From: Hippophae tibetana
Lineage: Eukaryota; Streptophyta; Magnoliopsida; Rosales; Elaeagnaceae
Direction: 5' to 3'
Assembly: GCA_037013495.1 (NCBI GenBank)
Contig: CM072806.1
Coordinates: 15,855,001 to 15,919,000, forward strand
Length of the DNA stretch: 64,000 bases
Positions 34,114 through 46,261 of the stretch are shown here, one piece after another. A program made the position numbers and the translations under genes. Under the pieces are notes generated by a model. It had not been told where the DNA came from. It searched no databases and worked only from the letters and a program-made list of their open reading frames with translations. Numbering within the stretch: the first letter of the stretch is position 1; every line of letters begins with the position of its first letter.

Positions 34114-36819
34114 TCAAGATGCAACCACGATACTTTTGCCTGCATGTGGACAATATATAGTGTTGGAAACTTTGGATGGTGGCCAATAGCGGTAGACCGA
34201 TCTACCAACTATGCTTTTGATTGGAAGAGGACCCCTGCAGAAAGTAAACCAGTCGACAATGTCACACATATAATATATCATTAACTTAATATGTACTACA
34301 TTACAGTGATAATCCATAATTATTAAAGTAAATCAACACCTCCATAACTTCTTACATTTGAAGATAGAACGGGCTATGTGATGCAAGTAATTTGTTTCCA
34401 CCTAGCTCAAATACATTTTAAACCGGGCTATGTGATGGAAGTAATTTGTTCCACCTAGCTCAAATACATTTTAAACCAACAATCAGTAACAGCATTTAGA
34501 ATCTAGAATTACCAGTTATGAGAGTCAAAACTGTTGTTTCGATTGTCTCCCATTACAAACACATAACCTTCTGGCACAACCTGCAAAATACAATTTAAGA
34601 GCATACTGTGTTAACCAGTCTAAAACATCTCGAGGATGAAAGTCGAAGAAATAAAAGAATGATTTTTATATTTAAGAGCATACTTTGATAACCAGTATGA
34701 ACAATATATGTGTTACTAATTTAACATCTTAAAACAAGAAACGAGATCAATGAAGAAAATGAATTACCACCGGTTCCATTTCATAAGCAAGTGGCTCCAA
34801 AATGAAGCCTTCTTCTTGAGCAACCCCATTTACCAGTAATTTCCCATCACGTACCTGTTAGATAGACTCATGATGTCAAAATTAATGAAATAGGATTTTC
34901 AAATTTACATTTGTTTTTTCAATCATTATTCAAAATGGGGTAAAAAAGATGGGAAAAAAAAGAGATGGGCAAACAAAAAATAAACAAATGACAATTTAAG
35001 GGCCATGAAATCTTACCTCAACACGGTCTCCCCCCTTGGCCACAATTCTTTTTATGAATACATCACATGGATTATAACCAATTTCCTGAAGAAAAAAAGA
35101 CAGTGTGGATGAAAAAAAATGTGATCATGAAATTCAAAAAGAAAAATAGTCTAGCAACATGCAACTTATAGGCAAGCTTAAAATTCACCTGCAAGATTGG
35201 AGGTGCCTTGAAAATCACTATATCTGAAACCTCAGGCTTTCTGAAGAAATAGGAGACCTGTTCAACATCAGAAAAAAAATGTATCAGACAAGCATCAGAA
35301 AAAGTTCCACCGATCCTACCATGTAGCTCTTTACTCAATTCATTCATCAATTTACATATTATGTACTCATATTAGCAACTATTAGCGACTCTCAGTGGGT
35401 GTTTAAAAGCTTCTATCCAACTTAGGAAATGAAGATCACCATCTAAACTAGATTATAAGATAAATTACTCATGTTTCCAACTTCTAAAACACTTATAAAT
35501 TCTGAAAACATTTAAATTAAAATAATATTCTTCAACCTATCATTTTTCGCATCCATCATACCAAATTATCAATCAATATGCTTCTTTCAACAATTCAGAT
35601 TTGATCTAAAATTCCTTCAAGAATGGCAACCAAATTGTACTAATCTCGAAGCAAAACTACGGAAATAAACTACGCACAACATTTTCAACAATACTATATA
35701 GCCCAACTTGGGTTGATCCCAATTCAATTAGGAAACACTTCATTGATGCATGAATTAAACCTGGGCGCACATGCTTTGACAAAGTTTAACTAATATTGCA
35801 TGGGGCAACTATTTGAAGCCCCGTGTCTTGGATTTCTTCCAAACTTGGGAAGTTCAGTGTTTTCCTAACATTTTAGGTTTTCTAGTCTAATGTAAGTGTA
35901 TCAACGTAAATAGAGCAATTTAGTCACAAGTAATACATGGCTCTGTAATAGATCGCATCAAAAGTCCACAGTCACAACTCTTAATTACAACTCCTACATC
36001 AATAAACAAAACCTCGACCATAAATCTATATTAAAAAAATTCACATGTACAATTCCACCAATAACGAGAAAAAAGATGGATAACTTCCTAATGAAATGAA
36101 TAAAATTCAAAAGGGGCGTGTAGGACTCTTACCTTCTCCGCCAAAATTCGGTCACCCACATCAAGAGTAGGGTACATAGAGGGAGAAGGAATAGATCTTG
36201 GCTCAGCCAAGCTCGACCGGAACAAAAAACTAACAGTTGCAGCAGTAAACACAGCTTTAACATCCTCTGAACAATAACTTACAAACCGCGACAACCAACG
36301 ACTCTTCTCCAACTGTATATTACTCAACTGCGAGGTCTGAGTAGCCTCGTTCTGACAGCATGAAGTCCCACCTTTATCCACTTCATTTATATCCATAACA
36401 GGAACAGATTCGTCAGAAGGAAGCGACTTTGACCCCTGTAAAAATGGTATAATCGAAGTTGCTTTAAACGGCGAAATCCCAAACATCATAGCTGTAGCTG
36501 ACGAACCCGAAGCACAAGCCGATGATTTCATGATTGAGATTAAACCCAAAACGACCGGACTCTGACAACTATCTCCCAGAATTTCCCTGGCAAGAGAGCC
36601 ATACATGGAAGCTGAATTAACCTTTTGCCGAGTGAAATTACTTTGGCTATTGCAAGCATGAGAAGAGGGATCCAGCTCAGGCTTCCGATTGTGACCAAAC
36701 GCCCGAGAATGAGCCCAGAATTCGCGAAATGTTCGGCAATTACCAACCTTAATGCCAGCTGAGGATGCAATGTTGTGAGCAACGTAGCTGGAGATGGAAA
36801 CACTCACCCTGATAGCCAT
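34114..36819 (-). CDS. TPP: Thylakoidal processing peptidase (chloroplast type I signal peptidase)
   Basis: Six exons with GT-AG borders: 36819-36133, 35257-35189, 35085-35017, 34854-34768, 34580-34513 and 34234-34114, encoding 366 residues. The enzyme removes thylakoid-transfer signals from lumenal proteins and sits in the thylakoid (and for some members the envelope) membrane. The N-terminus, [14 protein letters not shown], is basic and Ser-rich, as expected for a chloroplast transit peptide. A region with weak similarity to other TPPs follows. The catalytic part begins with [14 protein letters not shown] (nucleophile Ser214). The Lys264 general base is in [12 protein letters not shown], and box [15 protein letters not shown] is at 315-328. 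Every exon junction keeps the known protein order ([27 protein letters not shown]). A hydrophobic stretch ([12 protein letters not shown]) precedes the active site as membrane anchor. All key residues are present, so it is probably functional. It resembles the longer TPP1/TPP2 class rather than the shorter Plsp1. Confidence 0.95.
34371..34477. repeat. 54/53-bp tandem duplication in the last TPP intron
   Basis: The unit begins GGGCTATGTGATG and ends CATTTTAAACC. It is present at 34371-34424 and 34425-34477, with one base change and one base missing. It lies within the 278-bp intron 34512-34235, clear of both splice sites, and so looks neutral. Confidence 0.9.
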
Positions 36820-37424
36820 AACTGCAATATTGATAAGGTAGATTAGGATGTAATACAGGTTTTCTTTTGAAACTAAGAAAGTTTGATCTAGGAAGCCCTA
36901 TAATCTGATAAATGCCATGCCCACTTTTGAAATCAGTAAATCGTAGATGGTAACGTGGAATTGAAAGCTAGGATATAATAGATGGGCGAAGAGACAGAAC
37001 GAAATTGAATTGATTAGGAATTCGAATTTAGGATTTGAATAGAGGGAGTTTGGTATAGGAGGAGGAGAAGCTCGGAGATACCGAGCTTGCGCTGAGACAG
37101 AGTCAAGGGCCTTTCCTTGACGCGAATAATCAAAAAGAAGCGATGAAACGATGAGGATTTTTGGGTTAATGTTTAATAGAGCGCGACTACGTTGATGCCA
37201 CCAAAACGGACATGTGTTTATTGTAATATTACAATATCGCCACCGTTTCATGCTCCTGCTGTATTTCATTTTATATTTTTTTCCCTGAAAATCTACGTTT
37301 GTAGTTTCACTTAATAAAATGGAGGTATTATTTAACTCAATTTATTATTGCAAACAATTATTTAATAGTAATTTTAATTAAATTGTAAGATAAATGTTAA
37401 TATTACAAAACTTACACTTTTTTT
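36820..37424. other. Upstream region of the TPP gene
   Basis: This stretch should hold the promoter and 5' untranslated region on minus. GC content is a little higher from 37040 to 37260 than in the surrounding repeats. A 123-codon minus-strand frame (37269-36898) has no recognised match and stops before the TPP start. No clear TATA box was found. Confidence 0.5.
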
Positions 37425-37645
37425 ATATGAACATAAAATACGATCACATCTCGGTGAATTATAATGATCCGATCTTGAACCTTACATGCACCTTGATCTC
37501 CATATTTATATTACATTAAGTCCTACCTCAAGCTTAGAATAGCTAGGTGGTCACGTTTAATTATAGTCTTTTACTATTCTAACCTTTTGACAATCTCTAA
37601 TGTGTATCCTAATATAATTGACACGTCTCCCATAAATATCAAATG

Positions 37646-37647
<2 letters not shown>

Positions 37648-37683
<36 letters not shown>
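37648..37683. repeat. (TA)n microsatellite
   Basis: About 18 uninterrupted TA units lie within the 5' LTR of the gypsy remnant. The corresponding place in the 3' LTR (about 41265) has only a short run, so the expansion happened after insertion. This explains why the 5' LTR is longer. Confidence 0.95.
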
Positions 37684-37684
<1 letters not shown>

Positions 37685-39004
37685 CATGATCTTGAACCAT
37701 ACACATTCACTTATATTTATCACATATCTATTATTTATCTTTCTAAAATCGAATCATCTACAAAAATTTGGCACCCACCACAGGGCACTTGATTAAAGGT
37801 TGCATCATTAATTTATGACACATCACTTTATTAGCATTCACCTCGAGTTTTAGTGAGAGTTCGAATAATTCGCATGTCTTATCAATACCTTGGACCAAAG
37901 ATGGTAGGCACACAAGAAATAGAAAAGATTGAGGTTGGTCGGTGATCAAATCATGGTCGTACCACCATGCAAGAAGGAAGAAATTGAGCCAAGACATCAT
38001 AATGATAGTCAATATCCCTAAAAGAGACCTCATGGTGATGAGAAGAGAAAATAGAGAGTTGTGCGCTTGAGGAAGTAGGGTTAACTCTCAAGCACTAGAA
38101 TTTTTTGTTCTATGTTGTGGAGCTAATTGATGAGACCGAGGAAGTCAGACCAATAAGGAAGGAACCCTGAGAGCGAAGGGAGAACAATGAGGAGAGGGTG
38201 ATACATCAAAATAACCGAGATTGACATAAGGCTAACTAGTTCAGTTAGAATAAGAGGTTGATTGGTACAATAATGAGCAACATCTTTAGGAAACGAAACT
38301 GTGGGAATCATGTTTCTAAGATCTTAATAAGAATAACAAGAAGTAAGATAAGGTAAGGCCCAACATGATATTAACAAAAACTACATGCAGTTGGACATGT
38401 CTCCTTTCTTCAATGAGAAAGAGCAAAGTGAGCCTTCTACAAAATTCAACGCTTCTTAGTGCCCGGACTATAAATGGACCAAGGACCTAGAAACACATAT
38501 GCTAAACTTTAACATGACTATGGCTCTAGTAAGTCTCTCTTGGGATAAGAGAGATTCCATGATGTGTAAGCTCTTTGCAGCTACATTTGTGTGATTGAGC
38601 GCAAAAATGGTTCAACATTTTGGTAATCTACACCATCACCTCCTTCGCATAATTTGCAAAAATATTCATCCCAAATTATGCAAGCAACAAACTAATGAGA
38701 CAAGAATCTCTTCAACTTTTCTCCATAACTCAAGGAAGTGACAAATTTTTAGAGGACTATATGAAGAGGTTCAAAAAAGAAAAAACTTGAAATCACAAAT
38801 TGCCTTATATCAGGAAAGAATATGAACTGAGTCGTAAGCTTTTCTCATGAAATATGATCCAACATGTACCTAAAGGGTCACTATCCTTAACATCTGATCT
38901 GGAAATCATTATTTGCATAGTTGGTGGCATTTGATAGGATTTTCTTAGCCTCTCTTCATCCCTAGATGTTAGCCTGCAACTTACTTTCTTGGCTTTCTAT
39001 CCTT

Positions 39005-40276
39005 TGGTATGATTTGATAAGTGCTATTTTGTACATGTTTTTAGATATTAATTTATTTATTTTTATACATATTTTATTATTATAAGCTAAAATTGTTTAT
39101 TTTGTAGTTATTGGGGAAATATTACTATTTTTATATTTTTTGGGATTTTTATGATTTTTATTTAATATGTGAATTAACTTAGAAAGAAAGTGGATGTATT
39201 CAGTATACCATCATAGCTTATACCATCATAGTTTATTCCTATTGTAGACACGTGGTGCACACTAATTCTATCTCTACCAAAACACCAACAAGTTTATTTA
39301 CGTCCTGATTCAATTTTTATCTCTAAGACAAAAAAAACAACATCCCACAAAATAAGAGAATATCATAATTAAAAAAATCAATATAATAATTTCTACGAGG
39401 AGCAAGAGAGATCAAAGAGTATATCTAGGGCAACTTTTGGATAAGATTTTGGAGATCTTATAGTTTTTCTTATTCTTCCACTATTTAGTTTTCCATGATA
39501 ATAATGTGATTGTGGGAAATTCTAAGCTCTAAATTATGGTTTAATTAATTTTGTGTCATGCAAATTTTTAATTTCAATTCTTGATTTTTGATGTGTTTAA
39601 TTCTATTTCTGAATGTCATGACTATGCATATATGAATTAGAGTTATTTACTTGTTTGTTGTGTGAATATGTACTCTATATCTAATTTAAAATATTAGTAC
39701 ATAATCACTAATATTCTTATTTGAAGAGGTACTTGAGGCTGCTATCACAAGTAGAGTTGAATATATTCGCTAAAGGTCAAACAATTGTTCAAATCTTAAC
39801 TAGTTTAGTTATCATCTATTTAGATCTTAATGCAATGAATGAATTAAATCTAGTAAGCATATGTTTATGTTATTCAGGATTTAAGTTAGATAATTATTGG
39901 ACTTTTAATCAATTACAAGATTAGACAATATGGGAAGTCTTAAGCCAACATAGACTTTTAAAACTAAAGTTAAAAATTTAAGAATGATTTTAAATTATGA
40001 AAATAATGTAGAACTTAAGAAATTAATTTACATTCATGATATGATTAACTATATTTTAAGATAGTGGTAATGATATCTCATGATCACATATCTCTCATAA
40101 TTATTGTTTAACTTATTTTATTACTTTATATTAAGTTATTCAAAAACAACATAAACCCTACCCTTTTACTAATTTTAATTAACTTACTAACAAACTAGTA
40201 ATTAGGAGTAGTTATTCTTACAAATCCTCGTGGGTATGACTACCCTTATTCTTAAAATAACTTATCACTTATACAT
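39005..40276 (+). repeat. LTR-like segment of a second gypsy (Athila/Tat-like) family
   Basis: It starts TGATAAGTGCTATTTTGTA. Near its end it has AATCCTCGTGGGTATGACTA, resembling the conserved 3' end of Athila-type LTRs, where a 'CCTGTGGATTCGAC' phrase precedes the TTGGCGCC primer site. No primer site follows here, which would fit a solo LTR. A target duplication was not found and borders are approximate. Confidence 0.35.
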
Positions 40277-41349
40277 GATCATATATACTTGTATGTTCTC
40301 AATCATGTCAACCCAGGTCGGTTAGGTGATGGGTGGGAATACTTACCACTGGGTTGATGTTTTTTCTTTTTCCATTCTCTAGCAGCTGGAATTTGGGAAG
40401 AGGAAACACTTAACCTAATAGAGGTGACATTAGAAGTTTGAGCTACAAGTTCACTTTGTTGTTGTACACTAGCTTTTTCTCACCTTTTTATTTGAGTAAT
40501 CTAGGTATTGAGGATTTTCCCATGAGGAGGCACCCAAGGGAGAGCAATGAAAAACTAGCCTACCAGTTGATCTACTTATGACCAATTTTCTATGTATGAT
40601 TACGAGAAAATTTGGAAAAAATAAAGCATATAAGAAGATAAAGGAGAGCCAGAAAATTGCCTAAGTCAAGGAAGAAAAATGATAGTATGAATGAACCTAC
40701 CTGAAAAGAATTAAACTTTTTTAGACATGAGGAAAATTTATTTAAGGTTAGAGCAAAGATTATTAATGTCGACATGGAAAACCATACCAAATAATCTAGA
40801 AAATTCTAAGCACAAGGTAAAGTTATAGAGAGATTTCAAGTAAAGACCTAAGTTTATTTTCTTATGATTATGAAGCATGCCTTAGCTCTCTCTTTTAATA
40901 TAAGGGTTTGAATTGTCTCTCTCAAATCAATTGACAAGTGAGGACATCCTTATAGCATTTATTAGAGCATGCAAAATGGTTAAGGATCGCCTTTTAACGT
41001 TTCATTTCCCCTATCTCTTACTATCTCATTTAATTTGTAAAACCAAATTGATGGAGTAGGAAGACTTGATGTTTAAACATAAAGTACAACTACATGCTTG
41101 ATGTGTCATAATGCCCATATCTTGAGCCTTGTACATGCCTTGATCTCCACATCTATAGTAAATTAAGCCTTACCTTGATCTTGGACTAACTAGGTGGTTG
41201 CATTTAGATTTGTTGTAGTCTTTTATATGTATCACCTATATTTATAGTCTTAAACCACACACATTTACTCATATATATCACAACTCGCTTATTTATCTCT
41301 CTAAAATTGAATCATCCCTAGTAATACCCATACCTTATATCGTGTTATG

Positions 41350-42039
41350 TAGGGATGGAAATTCGCTTTATACAAATCGTGTTCGAGCTGACTTATTTTT
41401 AACTCAACCTAATTACCATAAACTTGAACCCAACTTGATAGTAAACCATGTCAAGTATTATAAACATAAACCTGGACTTGATATTAAATAGGTTAACTTG
41501 ACAACCTGAACACATTTTGTAAAAAAACTACATTTCCTTCATTTTTTGTAGAAAAATACAAATCCATTTAGCATCTATTAAGAAATGAGCATCCCTTTTA
41601 TCTTATACATTAACTCCATTTTGTTCTTCTTTTATATATAAATTATATTGTTTCTTAACATAATTTGAGATCTTAGAGTCAGTGTTAGATCATAGTTTCA
41701 CATATTTTCTCAAAATAATTCTTTACAAATAGTATAAACAAACTAACTGAATAGATAGCCAAAAATCCAATAGTTTCATAAATCTTTTCAAGGTGGTCAT
41801 CTGAAAAGGTTTTCCTCAATTTAACACTTTTTCTTGTCCAATCGGGTTGGCCCATTTTCACCCAGACTTGGCATGTTTCTTCATGTCCAATTGGTTTAAT
41901 GCATTTTGACCAAGACCCGACATGTGTTTTTTGCATCCAATCATGTTGACCCATTATTGACATGAAATCACATTGAGTTATGTTCAGGTCATGTTTTTCA
42001 AGTGATTTTTTCATATCATGTCGAAAATTGTCACCCCTA
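41350..42039. mobile_element. Non-autonomous hAT element, 690 bp, perfect 8-bp target duplication
   Basis: Identical octamers GTGTTATG flank it (41342-41349 and 42040-42047). The left end is TAGGGATGGAAATTCG. The complement of the right end is TAGGGGTGACAATTTTCG. Terminal words match those of the transposase-bearing element at 51204. The right half has an imperfect tandem array of about 60 bp around CATGTCCAATTGG and GACCCGACATGT, possible transposase-binding sites. A 122-codon minus frame (42053-41685) lies within it and crosses its border. It has no family resemblance and is not called. The element landed about 20 bases outside the gypsy 3' LTR. Confidence 0.88.
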
Positions 42040-42049
42040 GTGTTATGTG

Positions 42050-42715
42050 TCAAAATTATTTTGATAATTAAAAAAAAGATTTATATTATATATAATACTA
42101 ACACCTGTCACAAAATACAAAAATATATGTGAGCAAATTTGTATGTCCTTAACATTCATTAAATAAAAATGTTTCCCTTTGAACGCATTAAATGCATAGA
42201 AAATAACTCATTGATTTCTAAAGATCAACCATACCATTTTTACTAGAATTAGTATTAAATGAGTTATGGTATAAACATAAAATAGTTGTGACAAACAACG
42301 CCTACTTAAAAATTTCAATTTTTAGTAAAGGGGATATATTCAATTGAGATTTTTAATGATTTTAATGAAATTTAAAAATCTAAGAATATTGAATTAGTAT
42401 TTTTAAACAAAAAGGTTTAGTTATATATAATTGGGATTTTATAAGTCTTCAAAAATTTAGATGTACTAAAAATTCATTGATTTTAAAGTAATTTTTTTGT
42501 TATTTTGATAGAAGTTTTAGTTAAAATTGTATGCAACAAATGCGAATAAAGTCGAGAGAAGATAGATTATGAGGAAATGTGAAAAATTGATTTATATAGT
42601 GATAGTTCTTAAAGCTTTGTTACACTAGTCACATCACTTGTAACTAACATGCTAACTATACTAGAACTTAAACCCTTCACATAATGGCTTAACATCCCAC
42701 TTCAAACTCAGGGTG
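42050..42715. other. AT-rich sequence, no gene seen
   Basis: This stretch lies between a hAT element and a copia remnant. No LTR for the copia element could be recognised in it. Confidence 0.5.
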
Positions 42716-42719
42716 GATA

Positions 42720-45700
42720 TAGCACCATGAGTTTGATTTTAAGATAATGAACAAGAAGTAACTACAAGTGGTTTTTTGCAAGTATATGCTATCTAATCTT
42801 GAGATGGAATATCTTTAACATCTAAGGTACCACTAACAACTTGATCTCATAGAAAATGCAAGTCAATGTTTTACATGCTTCATGCACACATGTAAGATGG
42901 GATTTGCTTCCAAAAGTGTTGTACTAACATTATCCCAATACAAAATTGACGCATAGCCCATTGGTACCTTTAAGTCATGCAATACTAATTATAAACAAAT
43001 TAGTTTAGAAGATTCTAATATAAGAGACTTATATTCATATTCTGCATTAGATCTTGAAATAATTTTTGTTTTGAGGACATCTATGAAACAAGAGAGTCTC
43101 CAACATCCACATATACTTCTCCTATCATTAGGAAGGCTAGCCCAATCTACTTCACAACCAATGAAACAAAAATCAACACTGTGATGAAGAGTAAGGAAAT
43201 GATCCAATGTATCCCTGAGATATCTCAAAATGCATTTGGTTGTAACTAAATGCACATTTGTGGTACCTTGAAATAAGTGACACATTTTGTTAACTAAGAG
43301 TGCAATATCAAGAAATATGATAACAAAATATTGTAATGCATCTACAAGGCTACAATATGATGATGGATCAGTAAGAGAAACAACATGTGCTTTGGACAGT
43401 ATAAGATCAGACTTTACAGGGGTGGAAGAAGGCTTGGAGGATTCCATGCTAAACTTGTGCAACTGGTCCTTGACATAATTGCACTAAGTAAGATGAAAAG
43501 TGGAAGATGTTCTTGACACTAAAATGCCCAAGAAGTAGTTAACTTTACCAAGTTCTCTCAAGGAAAATTCACTATTGATTGAAGAAACTACATTGGAAAC
43601 ATAAGTTGTTGTTGTTTGTGAGTAGAATATCATCTATATATACCAACATAATTTTGATATTAGTCTCATTGTGCTTATGAAACATTCTAGTATGTGTTTT
43701 TGAATTGACAAAACCAAAACAAAGTAAGGCATTTCTTAGTTTTTGATACCAAGACCTTGGAGACGCTTAAGACCATACAAGGCTTTCTTTAGCGGACAAA
43801 GAAATATAAGCTTAAGCTAGTAAAAGGTCAGGCTTATAAAAGAACTGAGCATAACGTAAACTAAAGGAATGAGAGAGACTAGATTGAGTGGATAAAGACA
43901 ACAATGGTTGTGATGGAACAAAATTTGAATGTTGTAAAGTGTTAACCTTAAACTTAGTGTGAGGTGAAACATTGGGTGGAAAAAAGAGTGTAAAAGAGCT
44001 AAAAAAGGACGATGTCTTAAGAGAGGAAACAAAATTAGTAAAAGAAAACATTACTTCATAGAAAGTGACATGTTTGCTAACATGCAATTTATTAGAAGAC
44101 CTATCAAGACACAATTATCCGTATTGCTATAGTGCATGGCCAAAGAATGCATATTTTGAGGAACAAGAGTTAATTTTATGCTTAGTTTAGAACCTTAAAC
44201 AAGGGTCAAAAACCTTTAAAAATAAATAGTCAGGAGGTTTTTTCTAGGGGTGAATAGTGTATCGAAACTGCCTATTTTTGGCCAATCTGAATCTCACTCA
44301 ATCTAAATGGATTTGAAGATTTTTAATCTGAATTCGATCTGATGATATAATCAATCTGGACCAATCTAAATCCGAACAGATTGAATTTTTTCAAATGGAT
44401 GAGATCATATCAAATTAATATTGAAATTTATTTATGAAATATTATCATATATAAAACATGGCATATACAAATTTAAATTTTAAATTGATATTTTTGTAAC
44501 AAATATTATTATTTATAATCAAAACTAAAAAAAATCAAAAGAATAAGATATATGCACGTACAATTATTGAATTATTATAAACATTTATATTTCTTTTTAA
44601 GGTAAAATAATAATATAATAGAATATAATTATGGTATACATAATATTTAAATATAACATATTATAAAATAAAATATGTATTTATTTATAATTTAATAGTA
44701 ATTCAATCCTAATCGAACACAACAGATTATAAAATCTATTAATCTGAATCAGAACGGAGTGTATAATTTTTAATTTGGATCTAATCTCACTATAAAATTT
44801 ATCAATCCAATTCAATCTAAATCTAATGAATGAGATCAGATTTCTCAGTTTAAGTAGATTGATCCAATTATTTCCTCACCCCTAGTTTCTTGTACAGAAA
44901 CTCAAAAGTACTTTTATTATAAATAATTTTGGTAGGAAATATATTAATGGTAAAATATATTGATCTAAAGGCATAAACCTAGTACTTGAGAGGCATAGAG
45001 GCTTCAATTAACATGTTTAAGCCTTTTCAACTATCCTCATATGCCTTCACTCAACAACACCATTTTGTTGAGAGGTATGGTGACAATTCTTTCAATGAAC
45101 GATGCTAAGAGAGGTCTATATAATGCTAACAAAACAAAATTTAACACCACTATTAGTTTAGACATCTTTGATTTTAGTAGAAAAATGATGTTCAACCATG
45201 TTCATAAAAGAGATAAAAAAAACATTGTGAGTATCACTTTTGGCATTAAGAAAGTAAATCCATTGATATCTACTACAATCATAACCTGTTAAAAGAAAGT
45301 ATATGGCTCATGTGTTAGCTACACTAAGAGAAAACTAGAGATCTATGTAAATGAGTTCAAAAGGTGTAGATACACATTGGTGTGTGGTCTTAAAAGTAAG
45401 TGAGTAAGGTTTAACTAAAGGAAAAAACTCACGATTACATTTATTCAAAGTAGTGTTAACTATAGGTAACTTCATATCCTTAGCAAGAACTCAAGGAACA
45501 GTAGAAGAAGGATGAGCATGCCTTTGAGTACCAAAGCTTTCTTTCGTCAAAATAATGGAAGGATACATTCTTAACTCACCAAGATCACTAGATTGCTTTT
45601 GACAATGCAAAGAATAGAGGCCATTTCTAACCTTGTCTTGAGCTATAATCTCCATTATTTGAACATCCTTAACAAAAGAATATTAGTGCCATAAAATTCA

Positions 45701-45890
45701 ACATATTTTTATTATCGGCACATACTTTTTGAACAAAGAACAAATTTTGTGAAATGTCAAAAGTATGAAGGACATTAGGTAGTTTTAGAGAACTACCATC
45801 AACATGTAAAATAGATAAGAAGGAACCATTACCTACAGTGACAATTTCACTACTAGAGTAAGAATGTGCATCATGAAAAATAGCTTGATC
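42720..45890 (-). pseudogene. Ty1/copia polyprotein remnant, split by a hAT element
   Basis: Reading on minus, the order is that of a copia pol. The protease/GAG-pre-integrase region at 45890-45650 gives EIVTVGNGSFLSILHVDGSSLKLPNVLHTFDISQNL. An integrase end near 45080-45000 reads HTSQQNGVVE. A connecting block, STFEFLYK, then PPDYLFLKVF, CLDRSSNKLHVSKHVTFYEVMFSF (44114-44040), follows. Then come RT blocks: LKKALYGLK near 43775 and VYIDDIL near 43640, the YxDD catalytic motif. RNase H is at 43462-42989: KPSSTPVKSDL, YCSLVDALQYF, ILRYLRDTLDH, SRSNAEYEYKSL. A degraded tail reaches about 42720. Stops and frameshifts are frequent. The hAT element at 44245-44884 lies exactly between the LYK and PPDYLF halves of one conserved block. 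Confidence 0.85.
44245..44884. mobile_element. Non-autonomous hAT element, 640 bp, inserted in copia pol
   Basis: The left end TAGGGGTGAATAG and the complement of the right end TAGGGGTGAGGAAATAA share the eight terminal bases of the element at 51204. Flanking octamers GTTTTTTC and GTTTCTTG agree at six of eight positions, so the duplication has aged. Subterminal regions are rich in AATCTGAATC, GATCTGAT and AATCTAAATC words, close to the GGATTCAGATTGA words in the large element's right end. It has no coding capacity. Removing it brings the two halves of a copia pol block back into order, which supports both borders. Confidence 0.85.
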
Positions 45891-45959
45891 ATTTGTTAGA
45901 TGATGTGATGCAAATAATAATAATCTTCCTATTTATTTTATGGTATACAAATAATTCAA

Positions 45960-46240
45960 TTTTATGTTTTAAATTGAGGATTTTATCAAATGTTTGACAC
46001 ATGTGATATAAGTGAAGTATAATTCTATCATTATGAGGGGTTGGTACTTTAGTAGTATCTCTATTTAACAAAATATATGCATATAAACTAATATTCTCAT
46101 AATAGTACATTAGTAGTTCATACATTTAATTTTAAGTACACTTGTGGTCCAAAATTAAGATTTAATTAAGAATTTCAACATGTGCTACACACATGAACAA
46201 AAAATTAAGGGTAAACTCGTCTTTAAAATAATTAAAGAAT
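45960..46240 (-). repeat. Older repeat, unoccupied relative of the large hAT insertion site
   Basis: Read on minus, this segment matches the plus sequence 51080-51203 joined to 55137-55250. Shared words are TTAATTAAATCTTAATTTTG, CACATG(T/A)TGAAATTCT, GCATA(T/C)ATTTT(G/A)TTAAATA and ATGTGTCAAACAT. At the equivalent of the insertion point it reads GTACTATTATGAG, where the occupied copy has duplicated ATTATTAT. What the repeat is remains unknown. A 78-codon minus frame covers part of it, and a related frame recurs near 55160-55320, but both look like shared repeat and not a gene. Confidence 0.65.
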
Positions 46241-46261
46241 AAAAAAATTCATTAAAATATT

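Larger units (their letters stand above)
37425..41322 (+). mobile_element. Decayed Ty3/gypsy element with nested LTR-like insert
   Basis: A 5' LTR of about 340 bp (37425-37762) is directly repeated at about 41068-41322. Shared blocks include CATGC(A/C)TTGATCTCCA, a CTAGGTGGT block, and a final TTTATCT(T/C)TCTAAAAT(C/T)GAATCATC. Next to the 5' LTR is TTTGGCACCCACCACAGGGC (37767-37786), a decayed form of the TTTGGCGCCCACCGTGGGGC primer site of gypsy Tat/Retand-type elements. A gag core follows at about 38510-38900: DSMMCKLFAATF, then NKLMRQESLQLFSITQGSDKFLEDYMKRFKK in another frame. No pol is recognisable. The segment 39005-40276 appears to be a different LTR-like piece inserted later. Confidence 0.65.

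Noticed and set aside
36898-37269. 123-codon minus frame just upstream of TPP
   Set aside because: It is probably part of the promoter and 5' leader region. It has no recognised domain and no splice that would join it in frame to the clear TPP N-terminus.
37587-37796. 69-codon frame containing alternating Tyr-Ile
   Set aside because: This is translation of the TA microsatellite and the surrounding LTR.
41685-42053. 122-codon minus frame
   Set aside because: It crosses the border and target duplication of the 690-bp hAT element, and tandem subterminal repeats make up most of it.
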